DNA from: Cryptomeria japonica
Lineage: Eukaryota > Streptophyta > Pinopsida > Cupressales > Cupressaceae
Assembly (NCBI RefSeq): GCF_030272615.1
Contig: NC_081410.1
Location: 123,125,640-123,187,639, forward strand
DNA: 62,000 bases
Direction of reading: 5' to 3'
Below, in pieces: positions 10,768 to 23,218 of the stretch; the stretch's first letter is position 1; each line of letters begins with the position of its first letter. The translations under genes were made by a program, and so were the position numbers. The notes below the pieces were generated by a model. That model was not told the DNA's origin, did not search any database, and saw only the letters and a program-made list of their open reading frames with translations.

Positions 10768-12259
10768 TTCATTCCAGTTTAATTAATGATGTAAGAGGGG
10801 TAAATATATAAAAGATATATGCAAAAAAAAAATGTTATTATAAAGATGAGAATAAGAATTTAATCATAGGGAGGAAATAAAATAAAGAAATTTATTTTCA
10901 GCAATGTACAAATAACTAAATTATCACAGAGATAGGTAGTTGCTTAAATTTTGTTTTCACAGTGATCATATCCATCAATTTTGCCCTTATGCTGAGATAA
11001 ACAAAGCTTTCCTTGAGAGATTTTCAGGAACTAATATTCACAGAGAGAGATTTATACTCAATTTCCACAGAGAATAATGAATACAACGAAGTTTATACTT
11101 TATTTCGAGACGTTTTCTGTTCACAAAGATGTAAGACTGCTCTTTAAGATTTATGATCAAATCTACATTCAGAGAGAGAGAAATGGGTTTTTACTCACAG
11201 GGAAAATATTTAAATAACTTCATATACAGATGATCAAACTTGTATTCACATAGAGGTGAGATTTTTTCACAGGGAAGTAAGATTCAATTTAAGAAATAAG
11301 ATTTACATTCAAATTCCCACTCCAGTAATGAATTTAAGAGAAAAATAATAAGGAACAAGATTCATACACAAGTGATTATCATTTAATCACACAGAGAAGA
11401 GTTTATTCTCAGAAAAAGTAATTAAATAAAGGAAATATGATTTTTGCATAGATCTAGGAAATCTTTTTTTTTTTTTGGAAAAGCAAAAGCAAGATCTAAT
11501 ATTTTTTCTAAAAAGAATTAAATAAATAATAAAGCTATCTTTTACATGCATATATGAAAAGTACTTTTATCAATATTTATCCCTAAATAAAGAAAGATTT
11601 ACAACCTAATTTTTTTTTATAAAGGAAGATCTAGAAGCTATATTTTTTTTGATAATACAATTTTCTCATATGTAAATGAGAGATGACAAAAGTAGAGAAC
11701 CTGGCTTAATGAAGCTCGATGTTGAATCCTCTCTAATCTTCTAGCTATCCTTCTTAGATCATTCCTTGCAACTTGAGATAAATCTTCAAGAACAATTTAA
11801 CAATCCTACAACCAAAATGTAACTACCAAGGAAGATCCTACTACTAACAACAAGGAATTTTGGAAAAAAAATTTCAAAACATAATCAACTCCCTCTTATG
11901 AAAACTTGCATACAATATATAGGAAAAATCCCTTAATTCCATTATCTAGGGAAATTAATTAAGAATGAGATTCTTTTCCAATATTGGACCCATGCAAAAT
12001 TGATTAATATCTTAGTGGGGGAGTTACATGCAAAGTATTGAAGATTCCTCTAGAAGCTTCTAATTTCTCCTACAACATGTGCCATAATTGGGAATAAAAA
12101 ATAAAAATAAATAATGCCTTTTGAATTATATTCTCCAAGTGTGTATGTGGGTCCATTATATATTCTTTTATAATATTCATTCAATTATTTTCAATAACTC
12201 AACCAAAAAATATAATAGAATTGTATCAAATCAAAAAGTGATAAAGGAGGGTTGTGACA

Positions 12260-12423
12260 TTATATACATATATATGTATATATATACATATATATACACA
12301 TATAGATATATATGTATATATATGCATATATACATATATATACATACATATATACATATATATACATACATATATACATATATATATATTCATACATACA
12401 TATACATAAATGTATATATATGC

Positions 12424-12458
<35 letters not shown>

Positions 12459-12650
12459 TGTATATGCATACATATATACATGTATATGCATACATATATA
12501 TGTATATATATGTATATGGATATATATTTGTGTATATATATGTATATATACATACATACACACACATACACACACACACACATATATATACATTGTGTAT
12601 GTGTGTATATATATATATATATATATTTGTGTGTATATATACATACATAC

Positions 12651-12685
<35 letters not shown>

Positions 12686-12870
12686 CAAATATACATATGT
12701 ATGTGTATGTATGTATGTATGTATTTGTATACACACACACATTATATGTGTGTGTGTGTGTAAAATAAGGAAGGTGGTTTTATTTTTCCTATCAAGTCAT
12801 TTTAAGACAAAGACAGCATATATATACATACATATATACATATATATATATTCATACATATACATAAATG

Positions 12871-12905
<35 letters not shown>

Positions 12906-13212
12906 GTGTGTATATATTCATACATACATATACATAAATGTATATATATATATATATGTATGTATATATATATGTGTGTATATATACATATATGTATGTA
13001 TATATACATATATGTATGTATATATACATATATGTATATGCATACATATATACATGTATATGCATACATATATATGTATATATATGTATATGGATATATA
13101 TTTGTGTATATATATGTATATATACATACATACACACACATATACACACACACATATATATACATTGTGTATGTGTGTATATATATATATATTTGTGTGT
13201 ATATATACATAC

Positions 13213-13247
<35 letters not shown>

Positions 13248-13385
13248 CAAATATATATATGTATGTGTATGTATGTATGTATGTATTTGTATATACACAC
13301 ACACATTATATGTGTGTGTGTGTGTAAAATAAGGAAGGTGGTTTTATTTTTCCTATCAAGTCATTTCAAGACAAAGACAACATAA
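12260..13385. repeat. Compound microsatellite with a tandem duplication of about 560 bp
   Basis: TA, TACATA, TATG, TG and CA runs. A non-repetitive tag, 'aaggaaggtggttttatttt' plus 'cctatcaagtcatt', occurs at about 12769 and again at about 13330. The microsatellite preceding each copy is in the same order, so a unit of about 560 bp is duplicated in tandem. Copy 2 has a slightly shorter CA tract and a longer TA section before it. All long frames here are low complexity. Confidence 0.85.
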
Positions 13386-14183
13386 ACGAATTTGCAATCC
13401 ATACTATCATTTAAATAAATGTTCAAATTTAAACCACACATCGTGCATTATAAATGCAATATTAAATTATTTAGAATAAAGATTGTATGCAACTATGTGT
13501 GTGCGCATTGAGTTTCCATCATGTTGATCATTATCGGGTAGCTAGGACACTTCAACATCAACCAAGTTCTCATCTTCTACAAGTTCCTCCACTCGCTTAC
13601 ACTCATATTATTGTCAATAGGTTAGTCCATAAAACCATAGATGAAGCACATTTCATCATATTTTCAAATTCAGTTTCATTTGTCAATTCTCCATGCATTT
13701 AAAATAATATTTAATTTAGAACATATTTCATGTACAATTAAACAATTATTAGATAACTAACCACAATCCCAATCCAGTTTATTGTATTAATAACGTAAGT
13801 AAAAGAATGAAATGTCACATCATGCCTCACCAGGAAGAGACATCATCCTGATGTCTTATTGGACAAACACTTAAACAATAAAAGTATAACACTAATGCAA
13901 TTATATATATCAAAATAATAAAAGTATCGCAATCCGAGTCCTCAAATTAGGAAAAGAACAATTTATATCCTTTGCATCCTCTCCTGTGGTAAAATCCACA
14001 TAATATTGGTCCCATTGGACATTATAATGAACGATATCTTTATTATGGAACTTAATATTGTACCAATCCAAAATTCAAATTGGCTCCACTAGCACCACTC
14101 CTAGACCCTAAATTTGTAAAGTATGCCAATCAAGTATATGAGTAGTATCAAGATGATACTTCTTAAGCATAGATACATGAAAT
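13386..14183. other. Non-coding, no element recognised
   Basis: AT-rich sequence with no domain-bearing frame. The frame at 13487-13702 has no recognised motif. Confidence 0.45.
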
Positions 14184-15760
14184 TGTAGCATCATAAATTG
14201 TACACCCTTAATTAGGTTGTCTAATTCCATGCTTAGGTTAGCACTCACCTTTGTGTGTCCCGTTGTATTTTGCATTATAGGACTTCTTTAGGTATTTAAG
14301 TATTAATTTAATTAAACCTAGGTCCTCTCTCATCAATTTACATATCATAAAATTGGGCCCTTGATCCTGGGTGTGCCCCTTCTTTTTGAATCCTAATCTT
14401 ACCCTAATTTCAATCTTCGAGATATATTTTGCACATCTACACATCTTAATTTGTGCCACCATGCTAGATTTAGCATTAGAATCGTGTTAGCTTGCATCCC
14501 TAGATAATTAAAAAAAAGTTGGTGGGACCAAGTAGTATACTACATGGTTCTCTACCTTTTTCCCAAAATTTTGGGAGCTTAATTTGGTGGTCATATCATA
14601 TTCAAATCTCACTTGGTGTCAAATTTCATTAATTCTAAGTCAACTTTTTATCAAATCTAAATTTATGGTTTCATATATATAGCATTTTTTTCCCTTATTC
14701 GAGAATCCCCAATCTAGCACTTTCAAAGGAGATCCTTGTGAAGTGAAAATGTAGCTTTGTATGAAGTCTCAAATCAGAAAATTCATCCATCAATCAATTC
14801 TTCAACAATGTTTTCATCAATTATGGAAGCTTTAGGAGTTATTGAAGAATAATAAGGGAATCACTGACTGTTGATTGGCGTGTACCTCTTCCTTAGGATT
14901 TAGTATGATTTCATGACTCTATATTGAGCTTCAAATCTACATCACATTGGTTTTTAGAATTGTATTATTGCTTTAGATTTGCATTACAATTGTGATTTAA
15001 AGCATTCTCATTACAAGGATTTAGGGTTTGCTAAAAAAACATAATAGAACTCTAGTTTGTATTTATCTCATAACAATCTTACAAACACTTAAGATTCAAG
15101 AGCATAGACACATTTTTAGTTACAATTTTGGCAATTTGTGGAGTGTATATCACCAAAAAAAAGGGGTTTGACTAAGGAAAAACCCTATATAGCCACAACA
15201 CCACCATTTTTTAAATTGTAGGTGCAATTATAGGTTTTCATTAGAGTGGGAAGTTTCCAAAAGTTCTTAGCAAACAGGTGCAGACTCACTGATAGAAATT
15301 GGTCTTGATTGCTAGGGACCGGGGTACCTCACGCCATAGTCCTCTAAGACCAAGGTAATCCACACCCTAGTCCTCCTTGTTCTACATTAGTTTTCATGAT
15401 CTCAGTTCGGATAGTCTAAAGAACCAATCCTCCAATTTTCTTGTCATCATTGTTTCTCAGACCAGAGCATACAACACCCCGGTCCTCTCAGTTCAAGCTC
15501 AATTTTCTTATCACAAGTGCACATCAAAATTTCATTCTCACATTTGTACTTCTTGTCTCGGTTTGTTGTTTTATTATTTTAGTCACTTGTATTCATCTTC
15601 TTTACATAATTTCACATCCTCCCATATTTTTCACATTCCTTTTCATGGTAGAGAAGGAATAAAACCCCCAAAAGTGTCCTTTGACTCTCTTTCGCAAGAG
15701 TTAGTCAAAGAGGATCACTCCTTTAGGTTCTTTCATATACCAATGTTTGTATAAAAGTGG
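14184..15760 (+). mobile_element. LTR-like segment, plus orientation
   Basis: It begins TGTAGCATCATAAATTG, like an LTR start. The part at 15165-15235 carries 'tttgactaaggaaaaaccc' and 'ttgtaggtgcaattatagg', matching 57225-57310 and, inverted, 21120-21170. The 3' end is not defined and no target duplication was found. The short frame at 15377-15754 is Ser/His/Phe-rich without a motif and is not called as a gene. Confidence 0.4.
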
Positions 15761-15762
15761 AG

Positions 15763-16215
15763 TTAGGTCCTAATACTACCTAATTCCATTTTTATACAAT
15801 GCAGAAATACATTATGGATATAGGCAAGAGTTGGTGGTAGAGAAAGTTTGCATGCAACTAGGTTGATCACTTCCAACACATCAACCAAACCCTTAAAAAT
15901 AAGTTTGGATGATTTGCCAAATGGTATGGAACTCTTATGAGGTTTTCCTCTCAAAAACACTCTGTCCCCAACTAAAATCTATATGAAAGTCATGTTCCTA
16001 TCTTCATATCTCTTCTATTTAACCATTGTCTCCTTCAATCTCTCCTTAATCAATCTTATATGGTCCTCAATCTACCATTCAATATCATACATTTCACTCT
16101 ACCCCAACTGATATGTGTATGACATTTTTGCCTATAAAGAGCTTCAAATCATGTCATACCCAAATATGCATGGTAGGCATTATTATATGCAAACTTCAAT
16201 GAGTCCTAAAAATGT
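15763..16215 (-). pseudogene. Ty3/gypsy integrase C-terminal fragment
   Basis: The minus strand reads through the end of a gypsy integrase. First comes 'EFAYNNAYHA' with 'FEALYRQKC', the conserved block after the catalytic core. Then comes 'ERLKETMVK', then 'VGDRVFLRGKPHKSS', and then a match to the GPY/F-type end ('FKGLVDVLEVINLVA', 'LPPTLAYIHNVF'). Several stops interrupt it. Only the C-terminal third is present; RT, RNase H and the integrase core are not seen nearby, so this is an isolated relic. In family members the module binds DNA or chromatin and helps choose the integration site. Confidence 0.8.
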
Positions 16216-17596
16216 CACAATTTCACTTATTTATTGTTACTTATATCATACTTTTTATTTGTTTTAACTATATCCTAAACCATACTTTAACTATTTAATG
16301 ATATATATGGCATGTTAATATATGAATATGCTATGTGAATCTCTATGGTTGATATACTATCAATATGTTATAAATGATGATTTATGCAAATAAATGCTTG
16401 TATTGAGAAACTAACATACAACTTAAGGCTCACAACCAAAGGAGGATTTTCCCTATTGTTTATGTGGAAGCAATCAAAGGATGGTTGTGTTGAGGCTTTG
16501 TAGACTTTGTCTTTCCAAATAAATGTAGAGAGGAATTGTATGTCTAAAGAATTATGAGGTTACGCTTCATAAATTTGTTTAAATGAATCTTTTCATGTTC
16601 TTGATTTGATGTTTATGTTTGAATAAAGAGTCCAATTCATATCAACACTCATAGTAGAATTAGTTGTTGATGCAGTTTCCTTTTGGAATAAGTCATCCTC
16701 AACATTAGGGAGGATCAACGCATGACTTAGTTCTGAAGAAGTAAATGATCCACTCTCTCGATCTATTTTTAAAAGGAGAGTTCTATTCAAGTTAACAACT
16801 CTTCTTTAGCTTTTTTATTTTTAGTCATTTAACATTGATGTTCTTACCCACCTTTTCAATTGGGTCATAGTCGCTCTCTCAAACCGCAAATGTCACTTCA
16901 CCGCGGGAGCACTCCACTTTTCTTTAGTTCTCAATACCCCCGATCGAACAATAAACCTCTTTTTCTTTCAAGATTTAAGTATTAGTTAAGTCTAAAAGGG
17001 GCCCCACCTAGCTTTGTTGACTTATCACTATGTAATAGAAACTTAATTCACTAGGTCCCATTGTCTTTGATCCTTGTTCCACCCGATACCCAGTCCTCGA
17101 TAGTATTGCGTCAATGGATCCCTCATGAGTTATATCAGTCGATCGCACATTAGGGACTTTTCAATAAACACTTATCTTATTCCATAGTTCTTGAAGAATG
17201 TGATTGACCGACACTCTGATAGAAGCAGCCTAAAGACCGACAATTCATGCGGTGACGACTATAAACTACCTTTCTATAATGGACAATAAATGAGACATTA
17301 ATAAAATGCTTTGTTTAAAATCTCAAGGCAATAAGACAACCACCAAAACACATGAATTAATTGCTCCAGGCTCTCATATGTTTATAACCTTTGTTCTTAT
17401 CATTTGCATTAGAAACTTTTGGTGAACTCGAAGGAGAGTTCAAGCGAAAGCATAGAATCAGGTTTGAGGAGAAAAGCTCTCTTTGTTCAAATTTTTGAAT
17501 TTTCTAGTTTTTTTTTGATAAAATAGAGGAATCTTGTTAATTCGATATACATGAGCATCTATTCATCTCATAGCTCCCTTCTATTTTTTTCCCAAT
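16216..17596. other. Non-coding, unassigned
   Basis: No convincing gene. A minus-strand frame at 16593-16790 has normal-looking amino acid composition (Ser, Thr, Glu, Leu) but no domain I recognise. The segment at 16850-17300 is less AT-rich than its surroundings and contains no open frame of note. Confidence 0.4.
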
Positions 17597-20380
17597 TTGA
17601 GCTTTCACCCTCTATCAGAAACACTAGCCTTTCTGTATTCAACTTTTATGGTGGCTAAACTTTTTCAACCAATTGAAAGTAAGTTAGACAATGTTAAAGA
17701 CACAAAAATTGGGCCATTCACAATGCATGATATTCATAAGAGGTTTCATAGTTTGGAAAAGTCCCCCATTACACAGAAAATCATTGAATCCACTCTATCT
17801 CAAGTTTGGGGTTATCCTTCTACCACATTGCAAGTCCAGAATTGGCCCTCTCTTTTGTACAACATTATCACCTTGACTCTCATGAAATTCAAAGTGTGAA
17901 TCAATCTCGGATAGCCAAAATAGACACGGATAATGTTTCTCTTGCACTGTACATTCCTAAAGGAGAAGGGAAGGTGAATTTGTCTTGTTAGACAGGATGG
18001 GAGTTCTTTCAAAGTCAGATAGATTGGTGTCTAGACACTATTTCTCAAGGATGGTTGAAAACCCCTCGTCTCAGTAAATCTAGGTTCCCTTCCTGAATGA
18101 AAACAAAGTTGTTCAGAGATGATATCCTCGATATCATTGTTTTTCTTTGTTGTGTGGTTGGCCTACCTAGGACAAAGTTCTTTGAAGAGTGGATGTGTCA
18201 ATTTGTCGTCACTGTTTGTGATGATAGAAATCGGATTGATTGGGCAAAGTTAATATGTAATTCCCTTCATGAGAAATTTGTGAAGTTTAATGATAGGAGA
18301 CAATTCCATTTGTGCTCTGTTCTTTCCTATGTGTTAGCTATTGGGAGAATATCTTAGTCGGGTTTACGACAAGTAGGCAATCTCACAGATGGTGTCCTTG
18401 TCTATAATTGTTTTCCCTAATTAAAAAAAAGGAGAAGGTATGAGGATTTTATCTCGCATCCATGATGCTTTCTTCATGAAAGTAATAAGAGACATTGAAG
18501 GGAATCCTGAGAAGAGAACACTAGAAGAAGCTATGGCCCTAGTTTAGAATTATGGTAGCTTCTATATTCAGTTCAGAATCTTCTTATATTTGAGAATTGG
18601 AGGTTACGGGAAGGCCCCATTGAGACTACCCAGGTATGCCTTTGATTATCTCATCTTCTTGCAACTGTACCACCAGATGACCTTTGTGAATATTAAATAT
18701 GTACAGATGAGAAAGAAAGGATATTATTTTCCAATAAGCTTATCTCATTTTTCATGCAAAAACAACGAGTCTGGAAAGTTTCTTGATAAGCTTCTAGCTG
18801 AGATGGGTTCCCATTCTCTACCCATGAGGGCCCATTTTGATAGCAAGGATTACGTCAGACAAAATTTTTATGGAGCTGCTTACTATGTTCATGTACCCAA
18901 GCTAGAAGACTTCTAGGAAGACTGTGTTAATGAAAAGGAGGTTTTTAGAAGAGGTTTCATGAGACTAACTTTAAGCCAAATGTTGAATTTCAATGTTATT
19001 TCTTCTATTCCTAAAAAATGTTACAGATGATGACTCAAATATGATAGATAACTCCTATCGGGATGTCATCTTCCCACCTTTTCAATGGCTAGAGGATGAA
19101 GAAGAGATAGATGTAAAAATTAGAACTTCTCAAGTTTTAGATATGTCACACACCTAGTTGAATCACGTGGTTAAAATTAATTCTATCTCTTTGTCACACA
19201 AGGGAGCACCCAAGGAGATCAATACAATTGTTTAGACCTCTTTAAGGGTAGTAGGGAAATTGATATTGGAGACTGGTGCATCTTAGTCAGATTCACAATC
19301 AGGTGTAGATAATGATCCCCATGAGAAAAGTCATAAACTAAAATCTATTTGTGAAATAGGTGTTGCAACACCACCAAAGAATAAATTAACAACCTTGTGG
19401 ATCACTTCCAATGAAGAGGATACTCAATTTCTTCATCAATTAGGAGAACATAATCCTCTAGTTTCTCTAATTGATGACATAGATCCACAGACACACATCT
19501 CTAATGTTCCAATGATGACACTTGATACCGCCATCAATACTTTATCTATCAAAAGTCCAACGAGCACTTCGTCAACCCCATGGCTCAAGAAGGCAATTAA
19601 GAAATAGAGGAAACAATATTTACAATTCATTGAGATCATAGTTGATATAGTAACACGCCTATTTAGGGGAAACACCTAAACCTAAGAAGGCAAGGTGAAT
19701 GGCTAGTATGATCGTGGACCCACAAATAAAACATCATGTGCTAGATATTGTTGATCCCAACATAGACAAAAATAAACAAGAAATCGCAGAAGTAGAATTC
19801 AACATAGGTAGAATTGACATGGGTCCCCGACAATTGAAGGTTATATTTATCATGCCAAACACTCTATTGTTATTTTATCTAAAAGAACTAAAGTTGTAGA
19901 AAGGATGAATCAAGAGCTTGCATAGTATGTAGACACCCTCTCTTTTTCATTTGGTCTACTTGGTCTATCAAAAAATTTGCAACCAGCTCATCCTCAGGAG
20001 TATCCATCATTGAACTTATCAACTTTGATAAGTTAGACCTTGTCAAGTGATCACAAGCCATAGCCAAAGTAGTCAATGGTTGGGCCAATCAAATCATTTT
20101 AAAAGGAGTGGCATTCATTCAGCATGGTTTGAGAAATTATGATACTCTTAATGAGATGATCAATGTGCATCAAGTTGAACTACAAAAGACGAGGAGAGAA
20201 ACTAGTAGATTATTTGTTTCCCTTCTAGAGATGAGAGAAATCATCAAATTGGCCCAAAATGTCTTGATTTCAGAGCATATCATTGAGGACCCTGATGCAA
20301 GTAACATCACCATTTGGATGGAAATGTTAGATTGGAAACACCATGTCACAAATGAACTCTAATCCAATCTTATAGCTTCA
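17597..20380 (+). pseudogene. Unidentified decayed coding region, probably an element ORF
   Basis: A series of plus-strand frames in changing phase reads like one ancient protein. The pieces are 17597-17899, 17870-18357 ('FRDDILDIIVFLCCVVGLP', then 'FFEEWMCQFVVTV'), 18430-18916 ('RLPRYAFDYLIFLQLY', 'FYGAAYYVHVPKLEDF'), 19395-19607, 19699-19899 and 20108-20362. The last piece is rich in Glu, Leu and Ile and may form a coiled coil. At least five frameshifts and many stops are present. No RT, integrase or transposase motif was recognised. The setting, between LTR-like segments, suggests an accessory ORF of a retroelement rather than a host gene. I cannot name the family. Confidence 0.5.
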
Positions 20381-20907
20381 GTGGCTCAAAATGCAAATAT
20401 TCAACGAAACTTGAAGAGCTCTTTTGATATAATCAGCATAAATATACTTCAAAATGATGGGAAGGAGTTGTTAGGAGGGAAAATAGCTGGTTGTCTTCAA
20501 GAAATTGTTATTTTGATTAGTTTAAGGTGAAACTATTTAAGGATAGCGGGAACCATTGGTGAGGGTTCCGATTTTTCTCTGAATTTATCTAACTTTCAGT
20601 AGACAATTGCATTGTAGTTTAGATAAGCTTAATAGTATTATGTTTGAAGAAGAATTTGTGTTGGTGTAATGTGACCAATGTGTGAATGAGAGATCAAGAG
20701 GAAAACTACTCTTTCCCTCCAAGAAAAGAAGAGATGAGAGTTTCACTACGGATTTCCCTTCAAACACTTTCCACCTATTACATTGGAAGAGGAGAGGACA
20801 ATTCACTAGATTCAACCTTCAAAGAAGAAGAGAGAATTCTGAGTGGAACGAGAATGATAAGCTAGTCCCCTCTTCCTATTTGAAATGGAAAGGAATTGAT
20901 TCAATTA
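20381..20907. other. Non-coding spacer
   Basis: No recognisable domain. Arg/Ser-rich frames at 20585-20912 occur on both strands and are not supported. Confidence 0.4.
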
Positions 20908-21896
20908 TGTAGTGCAAAGTGACAAAGAATTGATTATAACTTGAGATCGGAATATGGGATGAAGTTGTACACCTAGATCTGGCAGTAATATGTCGAGATG
21001 AAGTTGCCCTGCGAATTTGAGGAAAAGTTGCTTGGACTCTGACATGAATGTACACGGTCCTCCAAAAAATCCATGAAACAAAAAGGGTTTTTCTGCCTCT
21101 GCAAATGGAGCTCGAATCTAAAAGTACAGTTGTGCACTTGCAACCTACACACATAAAAGAGAGGAAAATGGATTGGGATTGGGGGGTTCCTTTAGGTCAA
21201 ACCCCAATTTTGGAATTAACCAAGTAATGAAAGAAAGTACTTGCAAGTAGATATAAATGAAACACTGAAATGTAAATCACCTCAAGGGAGGTTGTGATAG
21301 CAATGTTGATAGAAATTCTTGTGTGGAATTGAATGTTGGAATCAATCTCCTCTTCAATGGTTGAATCCTTGACTTGAATGCAACACCTAGCCTTGAACGG
21401 AGACTTGAGATGCTCAATACTTGAAAGGGATGCTTGAATGCTCTTGAACGCTTGATCACTTATGCAACTTGACCAAATTCCCCAATTTCACCTTCCCTTA
21501 TGCAATTGAAAGGACAAATTCCCCTTAAATACATGTCAATGAATTTGATTTTTGTCACAGGACAACATCAGGGGGAGTTTTCCCGCTCAGTACACAACCT
21601 TCAATACATGATAGGAAGGGTCCTACCCCAAAATAGGGTAGGGACAGGAGCGCCACACCCCTGTCTTGGGAGGAAAAGGGTTCCACACCCCTTTCCTAGG
21701 GGGGTCAGGGGCGCCATGCCCCTATCCTACCCCTTTCTCAAGGGCAGAGTGCAAATAGGGTGATGTAGAGGCCAAGGAAGAAGTAGATTCCGAGGGTTGA
21801 TCAGTCTCCAGTCTCCGATCAGGCTAGAGGATTCGATCTCGCATGCGTGAGGACCCTAATGCGGTAAAAAATTGCTAGGGTCACAATTTTATGACA
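20908..21896 (-). mobile_element. Gypsy-type LTR, minus orientation
   Basis: Read on the minus strand, it begins TGTCATAAAATTGTGACC at 21896 and probably ends CACTTTGCACTACA at 20908. It shares, in the same order, the start, the GC-rich 30-bp module, the 'gactaaggaaaa'-type region and a 'ggaccatgtacatt'-type block with 56481-57498 on the plus strand. No target duplication was found at the inferred ends, so the 3' limit is uncertain. Confidence 0.55.
21646..21740. repeat. GC-rich 30-bp tandem module, three copies
   Basis: Units of the form 'ggagcgccacacccctgtc' recur near 21647, 21676 and 21707, a spacing of 29 to 31 bases. Each unit is nearly self-complementary (GGGGCGCCATGCCCC type). It matches the four-copy array at 56648-56768 in inverted orientation. 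Confidence 0.75.
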
Positions 21897-23218
21897 CTAT
21901 AGTTGGTTCAATTATAATTCTAATCTATATCTTTTTCTATCATCAATATTTATATCTGTATAATTCGTTGAATGTGGGAATATATGTTCTTGATTTTAGA
22001 CTTCACGCTATAGTGAAGAATATTTTCCTATATTATTTTGGAGTTCAGGTGAATGTGATGTGTGTTGTTGTTAGTGATCTTTTTACGAGTTGATCATTTA
22101 CTGGTGGAAATATTTGTATGAATTCTAGTGGATGATTTTTGTTGAAGTTGTATGAGGATTGATTTTTACACTTTGTTTTGGAGATCATTTGTGGTTAATC
22201 TCATCGTTATTTTTCACTTTAGGTTTGTAAAGTTTGCCTTTCCTACTTTCTCATTAAAATCATGCCCAGTGAAAACCTAAATTCATATCATAAGAGGGAG
22301 TTTTACCTCTCAAATTTAGAGGAAAGTTGCAGAAGTGATTGTAACTTATCCAATTGTTATCAATAGTTTGTTCTCTTGTTTGGGCTCAGAGTCAATATTG
22401 CCATATTTTTGAAGAGAACAAAATCTGTTAACCAACAGATGTATAATGTAGATTAGATTTGCCTCTATATTTTTTGTGTAACTAAGAATATTACTATTGT
22501 TGTTGTCATGTAATGACAAACATGAATAAATCAATGACTGTTACATTTTGAGTTAACGTATTGTTATCTCTGGAGATTACATTTCATCAAGCAAGGGTCA
22601 CTCGAGGTAGTGTAACTCTCCCTTTTTCCTTCTAATAGTTAGTTTTATTTATGTAAGTATTTATTAGATTACAACCACTTCATTTAATTTTTTGTTTATT
22701 TAGTTTTAAAAGTGTTATGTTAATGTATTTAATAGTTAGAGTTTAGGTTGCAACTGAGTCATTATATTGATCACCTGCAACCATTGTTGAATCACTTATC
22801 AAGGTATTCACAATATTTGTTGTACAAATAAAATTTTCATTTCAGTATTGTTTATACTTTCATTAATTAGTATTTCCCTTGACCAAGTTGATAGACGACT
22901 TACTTGAGTCCTTTGTTGCACATATAGTGTCAGCGTCATCTAAATAAAAATATCCATGGTCAATAATTGAATGAGCGTCTACTTTAGGATATTAGGTTAC
23001 TCCACGTGGGATTAAATGCATAACTGAGCTAAGTGCATTGATATACAGTGTTAATATTTTGTACTTATTAGAGACTAATCATTCTTTGGCCCTGGTGTCG
23101 GGGATGGTGCTAAGGTCTAGGATTAATAAGTTTATACTTGTTTAATGTTATTTACTTTATATCATTTTCTTAATGTTATTTATTTTTTATCATTTATTTT
23201 TCATTAGCATAGTTGCTT
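21897..23218. other. Possible 5' LTR and leader of the large gypsy element
   Basis: Non-coding. Sequence at 23082-23105 looks like a gypsy primer binding site, so DNA to its left may be the 5' LTR, ending 'gagactaatca' at 23081. I could not find a matching 3' LTR in the window, so the start and identity remain open. Confidence 0.35.
23082..23105 (+). promoter_or_regulatory. Candidate gypsy primer binding site
   Basis: 'ttggccctggtgtcggggat' resembles the plant gypsy leader consensus TTTGGCGCCGTTGCCGGGGA, where minus-strand DNA synthesis is primed by a tRNA. The differences could be decay. It lies upstream of gag (25908) once the solo LTR at 23219-25733 is removed. Confidence 0.45.

Larger units (their letters stand above)
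8589..12259. mobile_element. 3671-bp solo LTR with TTATA target duplication
   Basis: The element begins TGTAATAGCCC and ends GGGTTGTGACA, an imperfect terminal inverted repeat with TG/CA ends. It is flanked by TTATA at 8584-8588 and again at 12260-12264. There is no gag-pol sequence inside, so it is a solo LTR from a gypsy-type element with very long LTRs. A minus-strand TATA-like sequence at 11914-11922 suggests the element may have pointed to the minus strand. Because the flanks are TA-rich, a chance 5-base match is more likely than usual; the paired termini carry most of the weight. Confidence 0.7.

Noticed and set aside
12121-13385. Frames up to 357 codons in both strands
   Set aside because: Low-complexity microsatellite translations; no non-repetitive coding text.
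15377-15754. A 125-codon plus-strand frame
   Set aside because: Ser/His/Phe-rich with no motif, and in an LTR-like segment.
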